From the NCBI GenBank assembly GCA_964551975.1, contig CAZKFI010000026.1:1-30176 (forward strand): a DNA stretch of 30,176 bases, given 5' to 3'. The notes beneath the pieces are model-generated. The model was not told the DNA's origin. It worked only from the letters and a program-made list of their open reading frames with translations, and searched no databases. A program made the position numbers and the translations under genes. Source of the stretch: REEB426 sp964551975 (GTDB taxonomy: Bacteria > Actinomycetota > Actinomycetes > S36-B12). Positions 16,070 to 23,574 of the stretch are shown one piece after another. Position 1 is the stretch's first letter. The number at the start of each line of letters is the position of its first letter.

Positions 16070-16576
16070 CTACTGCACCCGCCCTTCATGGTCCAGGAGT
16101 TGCTGCTTGACCGGGAGGCCAAAGGCGTAGCCACCGAGGCCACGGGCCGCCACCACACGATGGCAGGGAATGAAGATCGGTATCTGATTCGTCGCACAGG
16201 CAGTCCCAGCCGCGCGCGCCGCACCGGGGTGACCGATACGAGCGGCCAGCTGCGCGTAGGTCATCACCTCACCCGCCGGAATCTCGCGCATCGCCAACCA
16301 GGCCTGCTGACGGAACTGCGAACCTGGCTGCTGCACGGCGATGGCGTCGATTTCAGTCAGGTCGCCATCGGCATACGCCTCCAGCGCCTTTCTGATGGAC
16401 GGCACGCTTCGCCTGCGCAATTGCGAGGACAGTTGGGAAAGCTCCTTGGTGGGTTCCCGAAACGTCGCGAACACCACGGCATCACTGGACGGTTCACTGA
16501 TCACCGTCAGAACGCCACCCGGCAGAGGCACCTGTTGATAGTTCAGCATGTAGTCGGTTGCCCCGCGCCGAACCAC
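16070..16576 (-). CDS. ogt: Methylated-DNA--protein-cysteine methyltransferase
   Basis: A protein of up to 168 residues that removes alkyl groups from O6-alkylguanine by a suicide transfer to Cys. The active-site motif IPCHRVV (Cys138) and the upstream helix-turn-helix region (VMTYAQLAARIG, ARAAGTACATNQIPI) are complete. The N-terminal half is a short Ogt-type domain. Two starts are possible: GTG 16576, 6 nt after the DAHP synthase stop and possibly coupled to it, or ATG 16549, just before the first recognisable strand (NYQQVPLPG). Neither has a ribosome site. It is probably the second gene of an operon with DAHP synthase. Confidence 0.9.
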   Translation of the reverse strand: MVRRGATDYMLNYQQVPLPGGVLTVISEPSSDAVVFATFREPTKELSQLSSQLRRRSVPSIRKALEAYADGDLTEIDAIAVQQPGSQFRQQAWLAMREIPAGEVMTYAQLAARIGHPGAARAAGTACATNQIPIFIPCHRVVAARGLGGYAFGLPVKQQLLDHEGRVQ

Positions 16577-16582
16577 TCGCGA

Positions 16583-17926
16583 CTAGCGCGCCGAGGCGTG
16601 CCGGATCAGCATGTCAGCGACCAGGAATGCCAACTCAAGGCTCTGTTCCCTGTTCAGCCGGGGGTCGCAGGCCGTTTCATATCGCTGCCCCAGGTCACCC
16701 TCGTTCACACCCGCGGTGCCACCGATGCACTCCGTGACGTCATCGCCCGTCAGCTCGATGTGGATACCGCCGGGAAACGTGCCGAGATCGCGATGCACGG
16801 CGAAAAAGCCTTCGACCTCGCCTACGACGTCATCGAAGAGTCGGGTCTTATGGCCCGATGCAGCCTCACGGGTATTGCCATGCATGGGATCGCACACCCA
16901 CACCACGGGGATACCGGACGCGTCAATCTTCTGGACGATGCCCGGGAGCACATCGCGCACCTTGCCCACACCCATGCGGGTGATCAGAGTGAGGCGTCCT
17001 GGGACGCGTTCGGGGTTGAGACGCTCGCACAGGGCGAGGACATCGTCTGCATCGGCCGTCGGTCCAACTTTGACGCCAACAGGATTGCGAATCGTCGCAG
17101 CAAAGTGCACATGAGCCGCGTCCAACTGCCGGGTGCGCTCCCCCACCCAAAGGAAATGCCCCGAGACGTCATAGGGCAGGCCGGTGCGTGAGTCGATCCG
17201 GGTCAAGGCGCGTTCATAGTCGATGGACAGCGCCTCATGCGCCGCGTAGAACTCCACTCGCTGGAACTCCACCGGGTCGGCTCCGCAGGCATGCACGAAT
17301 GCCAGGGCGCGATCGATCTGTCCGGCGATCAGGTCATAGCGCTGACCGGCTGCCGAGTCGCGCACGAAATCCTGGTTCCAGGCATGCACCTGGCGAAGGT
17401 CGGCATAGCCACCCTGGGTGAATGCTCGAACTAGATTGAGTGCCGCCCCCGACGCGTGATAAGCCTGCACCAAACGAAATGGGTCAGGCCTACGAGCAGC
17501 TTCATCGAAGGTGAGATCGTTCACCGCGTCGCCCAGATACGAGGTCAACTCCACACCATCGCGGATTTCAATGGCCTTGGATCGCGGCTTGAAGTACTGC
17601 CCAGCAAGTCGGCCAACTTTGATGACCGGCATGGACGTCGCATAGGTGAGCACCGCCGCCATCTGCAGCAGTGTCTGGAGCCGGGCTCGGATGGAGTCTG
17701 CGGTGTTGGCTGCGAAGGTCTCGGCGCAGTCGCCACCCATGAGCACGAAGGCTTCGCCGTTGCTGGCGCTCGCCAGTCGCTGCATCAGCTGATCGCATTC
17801 CCCGGCGAATACCAGAGGCGGGAGCCTGCGCAGCTGGTCGACTGCTGACTCCAGGGCAGCACCATCAGGCCACGGTGGCTGCTGATGGGCCGGAAGCGCC
17901 GGCCAGCTGATCGCTGAGCTACTCAT
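16583..17926 (-). CDS. aroG: 3-deoxy-7-phosphoheptulonate synthase, class II
   Basis: A 447-residue class II (plant-type) DAHP synthase, the first step of the shikimate pathway, joining phosphoenolpyruvate and erythrose 4-phosphate. Landmarks are MGGDCAETF with the metal-binding Cys, GQYFKPRS, FYAAHEAL, GVKVGPTADADD, and the remaining metal ligands in CDPMHGNT (His), GIHIELTGDDVTEC (Glu) and CDPRLN (Asp). Actinobacteria typically use this class. The start ATG 17926 is favoured over GTG 17932 because a TACCCT -10 element lies exactly 6 nt upstream, giving a leaderless message starting MSSSAISW. The alkyltransferase gene follows by 6 nt. Family members bind aromatic amino acids for feedback control; that is not visible here. 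Confidence 0.95.
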   Translation of the reverse strand: MSSSAISWPALPAHQQPPWPDGAALESAVDQLRRLPPLVFAGECDQLMQRLASASNGEAFVLMGGDCAETFAANTADSIRARLQTLLQMAAVLTYATSMPVIKVGRLAGQYFKPRSKAIEIRDGVELTSYLGDAVNDLTFDEAARRPDPFRLVQAYHASGAALNLVRAFTQGGYADLRQVHAWNQDFVRDSAAGQRYDLIAGQIDRALAFVHACGADPVEFQRVEFYAAHEALSIDYERALTRIDSRTGLPYDVSGHFLWVGERTRQLDAAHVHFAATIRNPVGVKVGPTADADDVLALCERLNPERVPGRLTLITRMGVGKVRDVLPGIVQKIDASGIPVVWVCDPMHGNTREAASGHKTRLFDDVVGEVEGFFAVHRDLGTFPGGIHIELTGDDVTECIGGTAGVNEGDLGQRYETACDPRLNREQSLELAFLVADMLIRHASAR

Positions 17927-17932
17927 GTTCAC

Positions 17933-17938
17933 AGGGTA
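17933..17938 (-). promoter_or_regulatory. TANNNT -10 element, leaderless promoter of DAHP synthase
   Basis: On the minus strand TACCCT is followed by 6 nt (GTGAAC) and the ATG at 17926-17924, the same arrangement as the methyltransferase promoter at 3811-3816. Confidence 0.6.
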
Positions 17939-17953
17939 GTGGCCCAGGTGACC

Positions 17954-18979
17954 TCAGCCGAAGAACGTGCGTGCCTCTTCATACCGAGCCAGCGGCACGG
18001 TCTTCAACACCCCGGTCGCCTGCTGCAGTGGGACCCGCACGATGTCCGTGCCGTGCAAGGCAACCATTGTTCCCCAGGCACCGTCCTTGACTGCCGAGAT
18101 GGCGTTGAGACCGAACCGGGTGGCCAGCACGCGATCAAATGCCGTGGGACTGCCTCCGCGTTGTATGTGACCGAGCACCGTCGTGCGAGCCTCGTGCCCG
18201 GTGCGTGCCTCCAATTCCTGGGCCAACCACTCACCGATACCGGAAAGCTTCACGTGGCCAAACGCATCCAATGTCGCGTCCTTGGTGACCATCTGACCGT
18301 CCTTCGGCAATGCGCCTTCAGCCACGCAGATGATCGGCGCGTAGGTTGCCTTGAACCGCGACTCCACCCAGCCAACAACCTCGTCGAGGTCGAACGGCAC
18401 TTCGGGGATGAGAATGACATTGGCACCACCAGCCATGCCGGAGTGCAGCGCGATCCACCCAGCATGACGCCCCATGACCTCGCAGATCAGGATCCGGTGG
18501 TGCGATTCCGCCGTGGTGTGCAGACGATCAATGGCCTCCGTGGCGATGGTCACGGCTGTATCGAAGCCAAACGTGTAATCCGTCGCGTTGAGATCGTTGT
18601 CGATGGTCTTAGGCACCCCCACCACATGCAGACCATGCTCGGTGAGTGTCGTCGCCACGCCGAGGGTGTCTTCCCCGCCGATGGCAATCAGCGCATCGAT
18701 CTCAAGTTGAGCGAGGGTTTGCTCGATGCGGGCGATGCCACCTTCGATCTTGACCGGGTTAGTGCGGGATGAACCCAGGATCGTGCCGCCGCGCGGCAGA
18801 ATGCCCCGCACCTGGGCGATGCCCAAGTCCATCGTCAGACCCTCGAGCGGACCCTTCCACCCGTCCCGAAATCCGACGAACTCGTAGCCGAATTCGGTCA
18901 CGCCTCGGCGGACCACCGCCCGGATCACCGCGTTCAGCCCTGGACAGTCGCCGCCGCCGGTCAGGACACCTACCCGCAT
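17954..18979 (-). CDS. pfp: 6-phosphofructokinase, probably pyrophosphate-dependent
   Basis: A 341-residue phosphofructokinase. It starts MRVGVLTGGGDCPGLN and has the substrate loop PKTIDND and the downstream MGRHAGWIA motif. With this start the residues that set phosphoryl-donor preference fall at the classical numbers: GGEDT gives Asp104 and VPKTID gives Lys124. Asp104/Lys124 is the signature of PPi-dependent enzymes such as that of Amycolatopsis, while ATP enzymes have Gly104. It therefore probably phosphorylates fructose 6-phosphate with PPi, reversibly, in glycolysis. The start is fixed by GGAGG 6 nt upstream, although the frame is open to 19030. A promoter with a LacI/cre-like operator lies ~90 nt upstream. 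Confidence 0.92.
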   Translation of the reverse strand: MRVGVLTGGGDCPGLNAVIRAVVRRGVTEFGYEFVGFRDGWKGPLEGLTMDLGIAQVRGILPRGGTILGSSRTNPVKIEGGIARIEQTLAQLEIDALIAIGGEDTLGVATTLTEHGLHVVGVPKTIDNDLNATDYTFGFDTAVTIATEAIDRLHTTAESHHRILICEVMGRHAGWIALHSGMAGGANVILIPEVPFDLDEVVGWVESRFKATYAPIICVAEGALPKDGQMVTKDATLDAFGHVKLSGIGEWLAQELEARTGHEARTTVLGHIQRGGSPTAFDRVLATRFGLNAISAVKDGAWGTMVALHGTDIVRVPLQQATGVLKTVPLARYEEARTFFG

Positions 18980-19067
18980 GTCTCGCCTCCACTCACGAAA
19001 TCCCACGGCCCCTGCCGCGAGCAGCGGCATGGTCTCGCCGCATGGTCACAGTGGGTCGTTTCCTCCA

Positions 19068-19086
19068 TGTAAACGTTCTCAGCGTA
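19068..19086 (-). promoter_or_regulatory. Promoter with overlapping LacI-family/cre-like operator upstream of the phosphofructokinase gene
   Basis: TGTAAACGTTCTCA (19068-19081, read on +) fits the cre consensus TGWNANCGNTNWCA at every fixed position and is a near-palindrome centred on AACGTT, the form bound by LacI-family regulators. On the minus strand it directly abuts and shares a base with a TACGCT -10 element (19086-19081), so it would cover the transcription start and act as a repressor site. The implied leader is about 95 nt. No regulator gene is in the window. The rest of the 158-nt gap shows nothing clear. Confidence 0.5.
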
Positions 19087-19137
19087 GAGGGTTTCGCCCG
19101 AGAAGTCCCGCTCCCTCGGCCGATTCACGGCTGCGTC

Positions 19138-19986
19138 TCAGGTCTGTGTCGCCTTAGCCTCCAAGAACTCCAGGACCACCGGATCCACCTCACCGGGGGC
19201 TAGCCGCTCCTCGAGGTTCTCGATACCGGCGACTAGGGCCAGGGATGCTTCCAGATCGTCGGTCGGATAGCCCAGGGTGGCCAAGGCCCGCGCGAGGCGC
19301 TCGGCGACCGAACCCTCAATGGGCAGCAGCACCGCAGATCGCCCAAAGAGCAGTTCGTGAATGTCAAGCAATCGCCGCAGTTCAGCGACTGGGTCGGCAT
19401 GGTCATCGACCCTGAGGTCCACCGCAACGTCGCTACCTCCGCCGTAGCCGGCCGCGCTGCCGATCACCAGGACTCCGGCACTTTGCCGACCACGACGATC
19501 GCCCCCTGCCGCGTCACCAGCGGCAAGGACGGCGTGAAGACGTCGAGCCAGGCTGACGTCGTGTTGACCGAGCACCTGTTCGGCCACTTCGGCCATGTCA
19601 TCGATCACCCGGGCACTGGCTAGCAGGTTCCCGGCTACGGCAAAGCCCGGTCCGTGTCGGGCACCTGCCCAGTCCAGGCAGGAGGAGCCCGTAAACGTTG
19701 CCGAACGTCCATCGGCAGCAACAACCGAGAGTTGGCGGTGCTGCGATTGCTCGTCGGCCTCGGTCACTGCGTCCACGGCTCGTTGGGGGGCATAGCCACG
19801 TTCCAGTAGGTCCAGGACCTGTGCTGGATAGCGCAGGTTGGCCATTGCCTGGGTCGCTATCGCCCCAACCTGGGCTCGCGCCGACGGAACGACGGCGCCG
19901 GCGGCGAGGAACTTGCTCGCAACCGCAACGCCGATCCGCGGCCCCTCATCCGCATGAGGATCAGCCAGGACCACCGAGAAGGTCAT
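19138..19986 (-). CDS. DUF1028 domain-containing protein
   Basis: A 282-residue protein of the DUF1028 family, which belongs structurally to the Ntn-hydrolase group; function is not established. The family features are TFSVVLADP at the start, GVAVASKFLAAGAVVPSARAQVGAIATQA, where the conserved 'xGxxVAS..xxVGxxVP' pattern lies, and GFAVAGNLLAS. A C-terminal helical part of ~70 residues (from VDDHADPVAEL) resembles the small extra domain seen in longer members. ATG 19986 is 17 nt from the divergent glpK start; TACCCT lies 5 nt upstream, one base short of the leaderless spacing seen elsewhere in the window. Confidence 0.82.
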   Translation of the reverse strand: MTFSVVLADPHADEGPRIGVAVASKFLAAGAVVPSARAQVGAIATQAMANLRYPAQVLDLLERGYAPQRAVDAVTEADEQSQHRQLSVVAADGRSATFTGSSCLDWAGARHGPGFAVAGNLLASARVIDDMAEVAEQVLGQHDVSLARRLHAVLAAGDAAGGDRRGRQSAGVLVIGSAAGYGGGSDVAVDLRVDDHADPVAELRRLLDIHELLFGRSAVLLPIEGSVAERLARALATLGYPTDDLEASLALVAGIENLEERLAPGEVDPVVLEFLEAKATQT

Positions 19987-20003
19987 GCGGCAGGGTAGGG
20001 GAT

Positions 20004-21554
20004 GTGACGACCCACCAACCGGTGATCCTGGCCCTGGATGCCGGCACCACTGGCGTCACTGCGTTGGTCGTCGATCCCACGGCCCACGTCATCGCCCGGG
20101 GGTATCAGGAGTTCCCTCAGCATTTCCCCCAACCGGGGTGGGTGGAGCATCAGCTGTCCGAGATTTGGTCCGCAACACTTGCAGCCACCAACCAGGCGAT
20201 CGCAGCCCTAGGCACGCAACCATCCCAATCGGCTACCCGCATTGCCGCCATCGGCATCACGAACCAGCGGGAAACCCTGTGCTTCTGGGATCGCGAGACG
20301 CTGGGTGCGGCTCGTCCTGCCATCGTTTGGCAGGACCGCCGAACTGCAGACTGGTGCGCAGAGAACTGGGCGCGCGGCGAGCAGCTCAGGCTTCGACAGC
20401 GCACCGGTTTGCGATTGGATCCCTACTTCAGCGGATCGAAGATTGCGTGGGTTCGCGAGAACGATCCGCAGACCTGGGCGCATGTCATGTCCGGGCGGGT
20501 CGCTATCGGGACAGTTGACTCGTACCTCATCGCCCGCATGACGCGCGGACTAGAGCACATCACTGACGCCACCAACGCGTCGCGGACCCTGTTGTACGAC
20601 CTGCAGACCGCACAGTGGAGCGCTGACCTGTGCGAGTTCTTCTCGGTTCCGATCAGCGCGCTACCGGAAATCACTGCCTCGTACGGTCGACTTGCGCACA
20701 GCGACCCGTCTGCGTTCTGCGGTATTGATGCACCGATCGCAGGAATCGCCGGTGATCAACAGGCGGCCTTGATAGGACAGGCAGCACTGCAGTCCGGTTC
20801 TGCCAAGTGCACCTACGGCACCGGCTCGTTCCTCCTGGTGAACATCGGGTCTGAGTTGCCCACTGACTCCACTGCACAGGACCCAGCCAGTGAAGCCACC
20901 GGTCTTTTGACAACGGTAGCTCTGCAACACCCCGATGGTCGCCGTGATTTCGCCCTCGAGGGATCAGTCTTCGTCACCGGCGCCGCAGTGCAGTGGCTCA
21001 GAGATGGCCTCGGCATCATCGAACATGCAGCGCAGGTCGAGTCATTGGCGCGTAGCGTGCCGGATTCCGGGGGCGTGGTCTTCGTCCCAGCGTTGACGGG
21101 GCTGGGGGCACCCGATTGGGATCCTTCGGCCCGGGGTCTGGTCATCGGCATTGAACGAGGCACGACCCGAGCACACCTGGCCCGCGCCACCCTGGAGGCC
21201 ATTGCGTTCGAGGTGGCTGACGTGGTGCGACTTATGGAGCAGCAGGGCAATGTGCGCCTTCCCTCACTGCGGGTAGATGGTGGCGCTGCCGCAAATGATC
21301 TGCTGTGCCAGTTGCAGGCTGACGTGTTGGGAGTGCCCGTCGATAGGTCTGCGGAACTTCAGACCACCGGGCTGGGTGCCGCCTTCCTTGCCGGCTTGGG
21401 CATCGGGCTGTGGTCCTCCCCTGACGACCTCGTGGGTACCCGACAATCTTCAGGGGTCTTCACACCTGATCAGGTGAATCCGATCGCCACTCCCGCAGCA
21501 CATGCCCGATGGCGCCGCGCGGTGGAGCGCTCACTGGGCTGGGCGACGCTGTAA
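20004..21554 (+). CDS. glpK: Glycerol kinase (FGGY family)
   Basis: A 516-residue FGGY-family kinase that phosphorylates glycerol to sn-glycerol 3-phosphate for lipid synthesis or catabolism. The N-terminal ATPase motif is LALDAGTTGVTALVVD. ITNQRET and VWQDRRT follow, the latter in the glycerol-binding region, with YFSGSKIAWV, TDATNASRTLL, GIAGDQQAALIGQ and TYGTGSFLL. These point to glycerol kinase rather than xylulokinase. The frame is open upstream to 19698, but that part overlaps the DUF1028 gene on the other strand. GTG 20004 gives the usual N-terminus. AGGGG lies only 2 nt before it, so initiation is not obvious. No glpF or glpD neighbour is present. The gene converges with plsC. Confidence 0.9.
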   Translation: MTTHQPVILALDAGTTGVTALVVDPTAHVIARGYQEFPQHFPQPGWVEHQLSEIWSATLAATNQAIAALGTQPSQSATRIAAIGITNQRETLCFWDRETLGAARPAIVWQDRRTADWCAENWARGEQLRLRQRTGLRLDPYFSGSKIAWVRENDPQTWAHVMSGRVAIGTVDSYLIARMTRGLEHITDATNASRTLLYDLQTAQWSADLCEFFSVPISALPEITASYGRLAHSDPSAFCGIDAPIAGIAGDQQAALIGQAALQSGSAKCTYGTGSFLLVNIGSELPTDSTAQDPASEATGLLTTVALQHPDGRRDFALEGSVFVTGAAVQWLRDGLGIIEHAAQVESLARSVPDSGGVVFVPALTGLGAPDWDPSARGLVIGIERGTTRAHLARATLEAIAFEVADVVRLMEQQGNVRLPSLRVDGGAAANDLLCQLQADVLGVPVDRSAELQTTGLGAAFLAGLGIGLWSSPDDLVGTRQSSGVFTPDQVNPIATPAAHARWRRAVERSLGWATL

Positions 21555-21586
21555 ACCCGAAGCGGTGGTGCCGAAGGGTTCAGCCG

Positions 21587-22309
21587 CTACGCCTGGGTAT
21601 CCACGAGTGCTCGAGCATCGGCCGGTTCCCCGGCCGCGATGAGTTCCTTGGCGCGCGACGCGTACATGTCGACATAGTCTTGCCCAGAAAGTTGCATCAA
21701 TTCGTACATCACCTCGTCTGTGACACTGCGAAGCACGAAGCGGTCATCTTCCAGGCCTTCATATCGGGAGAAATCCAATGGCTCGCCGATGCGCATACCC
21801 ACTCGTCGGAGTCTGGGAATGATGGTGCCCGGTGGCTGGATCTCGTAGGTATTCACCATGGCTACCGGGATGATTGGGACTCGCGCCTCCAGTGCCATTC
21901 GGGCTAGGCCGGTCTTGCCACGGTAGAGCGTGCCATTGGGCGATCGCGTGCCTTCCGGATAAATACCCAGCAGTTTGCCTTCGGACAGAATGCGAACTCC
22001 GGTGAGGATTGCAGCTTCAGAGGCGCGTCCGCCCGTTCGATCGATCGGCACTTGTCCTACGCCCGTGAAGAACAACTTCGAGAACAACCCCTTCACACCC
22101 CGACCGGTGAAGTAGTCGCTCTTGGCGAGAAAGGTGATCGGACGCGGCACAACCAGGGGAAGGAAGAAGGAGTCCGAGAACGACAGGTGGTTACTGGCCA
22201 GAATGGCCGGCCCTTTGTCGGGGATGCGGTCGAGGCCTTCAATCCACGGCCGAAAGAGCACCCGCAGCCACGGCCCGATGACGAAGTGCTTGAGCACCCA
22301 GTACAGCAC
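21587..22309 (-). CDS. plsC: 1-acyl-sn-glycerol-3-phosphate acyltransferase (PlsC family)
   Basis: A 240-residue lysophospholipid acyltransferase that acylates lysophosphatidic acid at the membrane. The catalytic HX4D motif is NHLSFSD (His41, Asp46) and the phosphate-binding block is PEGTRSP (118-124). FTGVGQVPIDR and a VPIIPVAMV strand are also typical. A short hydrophobic/amphipathic N-terminus probably anchors it. GTG 22309 is supported by AGGAGG 4 nt upstream. It diverges from the lipase-like gene with 45 nt between the starts. GlpK next door (32 nt, convergent) makes the glycerol 3-phosphate backbone, a sensible functional neighbour. Confidence 0.92.
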   Translation of the reverse strand: MLYWVLKHFVIGPWLRVLFRPWIEGLDRIPDKGPAILASNHLSFSDSFFLPLVVPRPITFLAKSDYFTGRGVKGLFSKLFFTGVGQVPIDRTGGRASEAAILTGVRILSEGKLLGIYPEGTRSPNGTLYRGKTGLARMALEARVPIIPVAMVNTYEIQPPGTIIPRLRRVGMRIGEPLDFSRYEGLEDDRFVLRSVTDEVMYELMQLSGQDYVDMYASRAKELIAAGEPADARALVDTQA

Positions 22310-22342
22310 CTAGCCTCCTCGCCGCCGGTCCACGGATGTTGG

Positions 22343-22348
22343 CAGACT
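22343..22348 (+). promoter_or_regulatory. Variant -10 element (CAGACT) before the lipase-like gene
   Basis: CAGACT is followed by 6 nt (AGCGGC) and the GTG at 22355. It differs from the TAGACT elements of this window only in its first base, so a leaderless start is possible but less certain. Confidence 0.35.
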
Positions 22349-22354
22349 AGCGGC

Positions 22355-23110
22355 GTGCCACTGATGCCCGGAGCCGAACCGTTCACTGCCAACGCCCAGC
22401 CTGGGGCCGACGTCGGCATCGCCGTGATCCATGGGTTCACCGGCTCCCCGAAATCGGTCGTGCCCTGGGGGCGGGTCCTGGCCGACCAGGGCTGGGCCGT
22501 GCGAGTCCCTCGCCTCCCCGGCCACGGCACGCGTTGGCAGGACATGAACATCACCACCTGGCAGGACTGGTACGCGGAGGTGGATCGCACGGTCGCGGAG
22601 TTGGCCAGCACTCATCGCCAGGTGTTTGTCATGGGCCTTTCCATGGGTGGGTCTCTGGCACTTCGTGCGGCACAGTGTCGACCCGATCAGGTTTCTGGCC
22701 TGGTGTTGGTCAATCCGGCCGTGCATTCAGAGCGCCCAGACCGCTTTCTCCTACCCGCGATTTCCAAAGTCATCGGATCGTTCCCCGGCATTTCCAACGA
22801 CATCGCCAAACCCGGAGCCGATGAGGGCGCGTACGACCGCCTGCCGCTGCGCGCAGCGCACTCTCTGACCAAACTTTGGGGTGCCGTGAAGGCGGATATC
22901 TCAAAGGTGACACAACCCCTGCTGCTGTTTCGCAGCCGACAAGATCACGTGGTGGAGCCTTCCAACGCCGCGTGGATTCTGCGCCACACGCCCTCGACGG
23001 ATAAGACGGAAGTGGTCTTGGAGCGCTCGTACCACGTTGCGACCATGGATCATGATGCCGACGTGATCTTCGACGGCAGTGTCGACTTCGTGCGACGTCT
23101 CGCGAGGTAG
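22355..23110 (+). CDS. Alpha/beta hydrolase, carboxylesterase/monoacylglycerol-lipase type
   Basis: A 251-residue hydrolase similar to Est30-like carboxylesterases. The oxyanion region is IHGFTGSP, PGHGTRWQDM follows, the nucleophile elbow is GLSMGG (Ser96), and SRQDHVV and SYHVATMDHD carry the acid and catalytic His. Substrates are probably short acyl esters or monoacylglycerols. The frame is open to 22052, but the upstream part lies over plsC on the other strand; GTG 22355 begins the domain. The next gene starts 5 nt downstream, so the two form an operon. Confidence 0.87.
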   Translation: MPLMPGAEPFTANAQPGADVGIAVIHGFTGSPKSVVPWGRVLADQGWAVRVPRLPGHGTRWQDMNITTWQDWYAEVDRTVAELASTHRQVFVMGLSMGGSLALRAAQCRPDQVSGLVLVNPAVHSERPDRFLLPAISKVIGSFPGISNDIAKPGADEGAYDRLPLRAAHSLTKLWGAVKADISKVTQPLLLFRSRQDHVVEPSNAAWILRHTPSTDKTEVVLERSYHVATMDHDADVIFDGSVDFVRRLAR

Positions 23111-23114
23111 TCGG

Positions 23115-23519
23115 ATGGAATCTGGCCGATCTGGCTCGGAGCGGGAAGCCTGGGAGGCGATCGTCGCGGACCTTTCCCGAGACCCTTCCCTAGCTGCTGC
23201 CGATGCGCCGAGTGCACCGCAGGCAACCGGCACACCGAAGCCGACGGATCCAATGATCGACGAACTGCTCTCCGACGGTCACTTCGAACCGCCTGAGCCC
23301 GGACCGATTCCTCGACCTGCCGACCTCATTTCCCGGCTGGCCTGGGCCGGGGCGATCCTGGGACCAATCACGATCCTGGCCGCGCAGGTGTTCGACCTGC
23401 CCTGGAGCGTCAAGGCCGCCGGCGGTGCCGCCGCACTGGCTGCATTCGTGACGCTGGTGGTGAAACTCCCCGACAGGCATCGTCACATTGACGATGGCAC
23501 GGATGGAGCCGTGGTCTAG
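23115..23519 (+). CDS. Small membrane protein of unknown function
   Basis: A 134-residue protein. An acidic, Pro-rich N-terminal half (~80 residues, with DEL, DGHFEPPEPGP) precedes two closely spaced hydrophobic segments (LAWAGAILGPITILAAQVF and VKAAGGAAALAAFVTLVV) and a charged tail (KLPDRHRHIDDGTD). I expect a cytoplasmic N-terminus and two membrane helices. I do not recognise a named family. GAGG (23104-23107) 7 nt before ATG 23115 supports the start, and the gene is 4 nt behind the lipase-like gene, so co-expression is likely. It converges with the glucokinase gene. Confidence 0.75.
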   Translation: MESGRSGSEREAWEAIVADLSRDPSLAAADAPSAPQATGTPKPTDPMIDELLSDGHFEPPEPGPIPRPADLISRLAWAGAILGPITILAAQVFDLPWSVKAAGGAAALAAFVTLVVKLPDRHRHIDDGTDGAVV

Positions 23520-23525
23520 GCGCCG

Positions 23526-23547
23526 CTGCTGCGCCAACCTGCAGCAG
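23526..23547. terminator. Weak hairpin between convergent genes
   Basis: CTGCTGC (23526-23532) pairs with GCAGCAG (23541-23547) around an 8-nt loop in the 55-nt gap between the small membrane protein and glucokinase genes. No U-tract. Confidence 0.3.
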
Positions 23548-23574
23548 TCGATCCGGTGATCTCGAGCGGAAGGC

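Noticed and set aside
16088..17191. A long open frame (367 codons) on + opposite the alkyltransferase and DAHP synthase genes
   Set aside because: It lies over two clearly identified minus-strand genes, shows no protein family pattern and is a usual by-product of GC-rich codon use.
17939..18772. A 277-codon open frame on + opposite the phosphofructokinase gene
   Set aside because: Antisense shadow of a well-supported gene; no motif or ribosome site.
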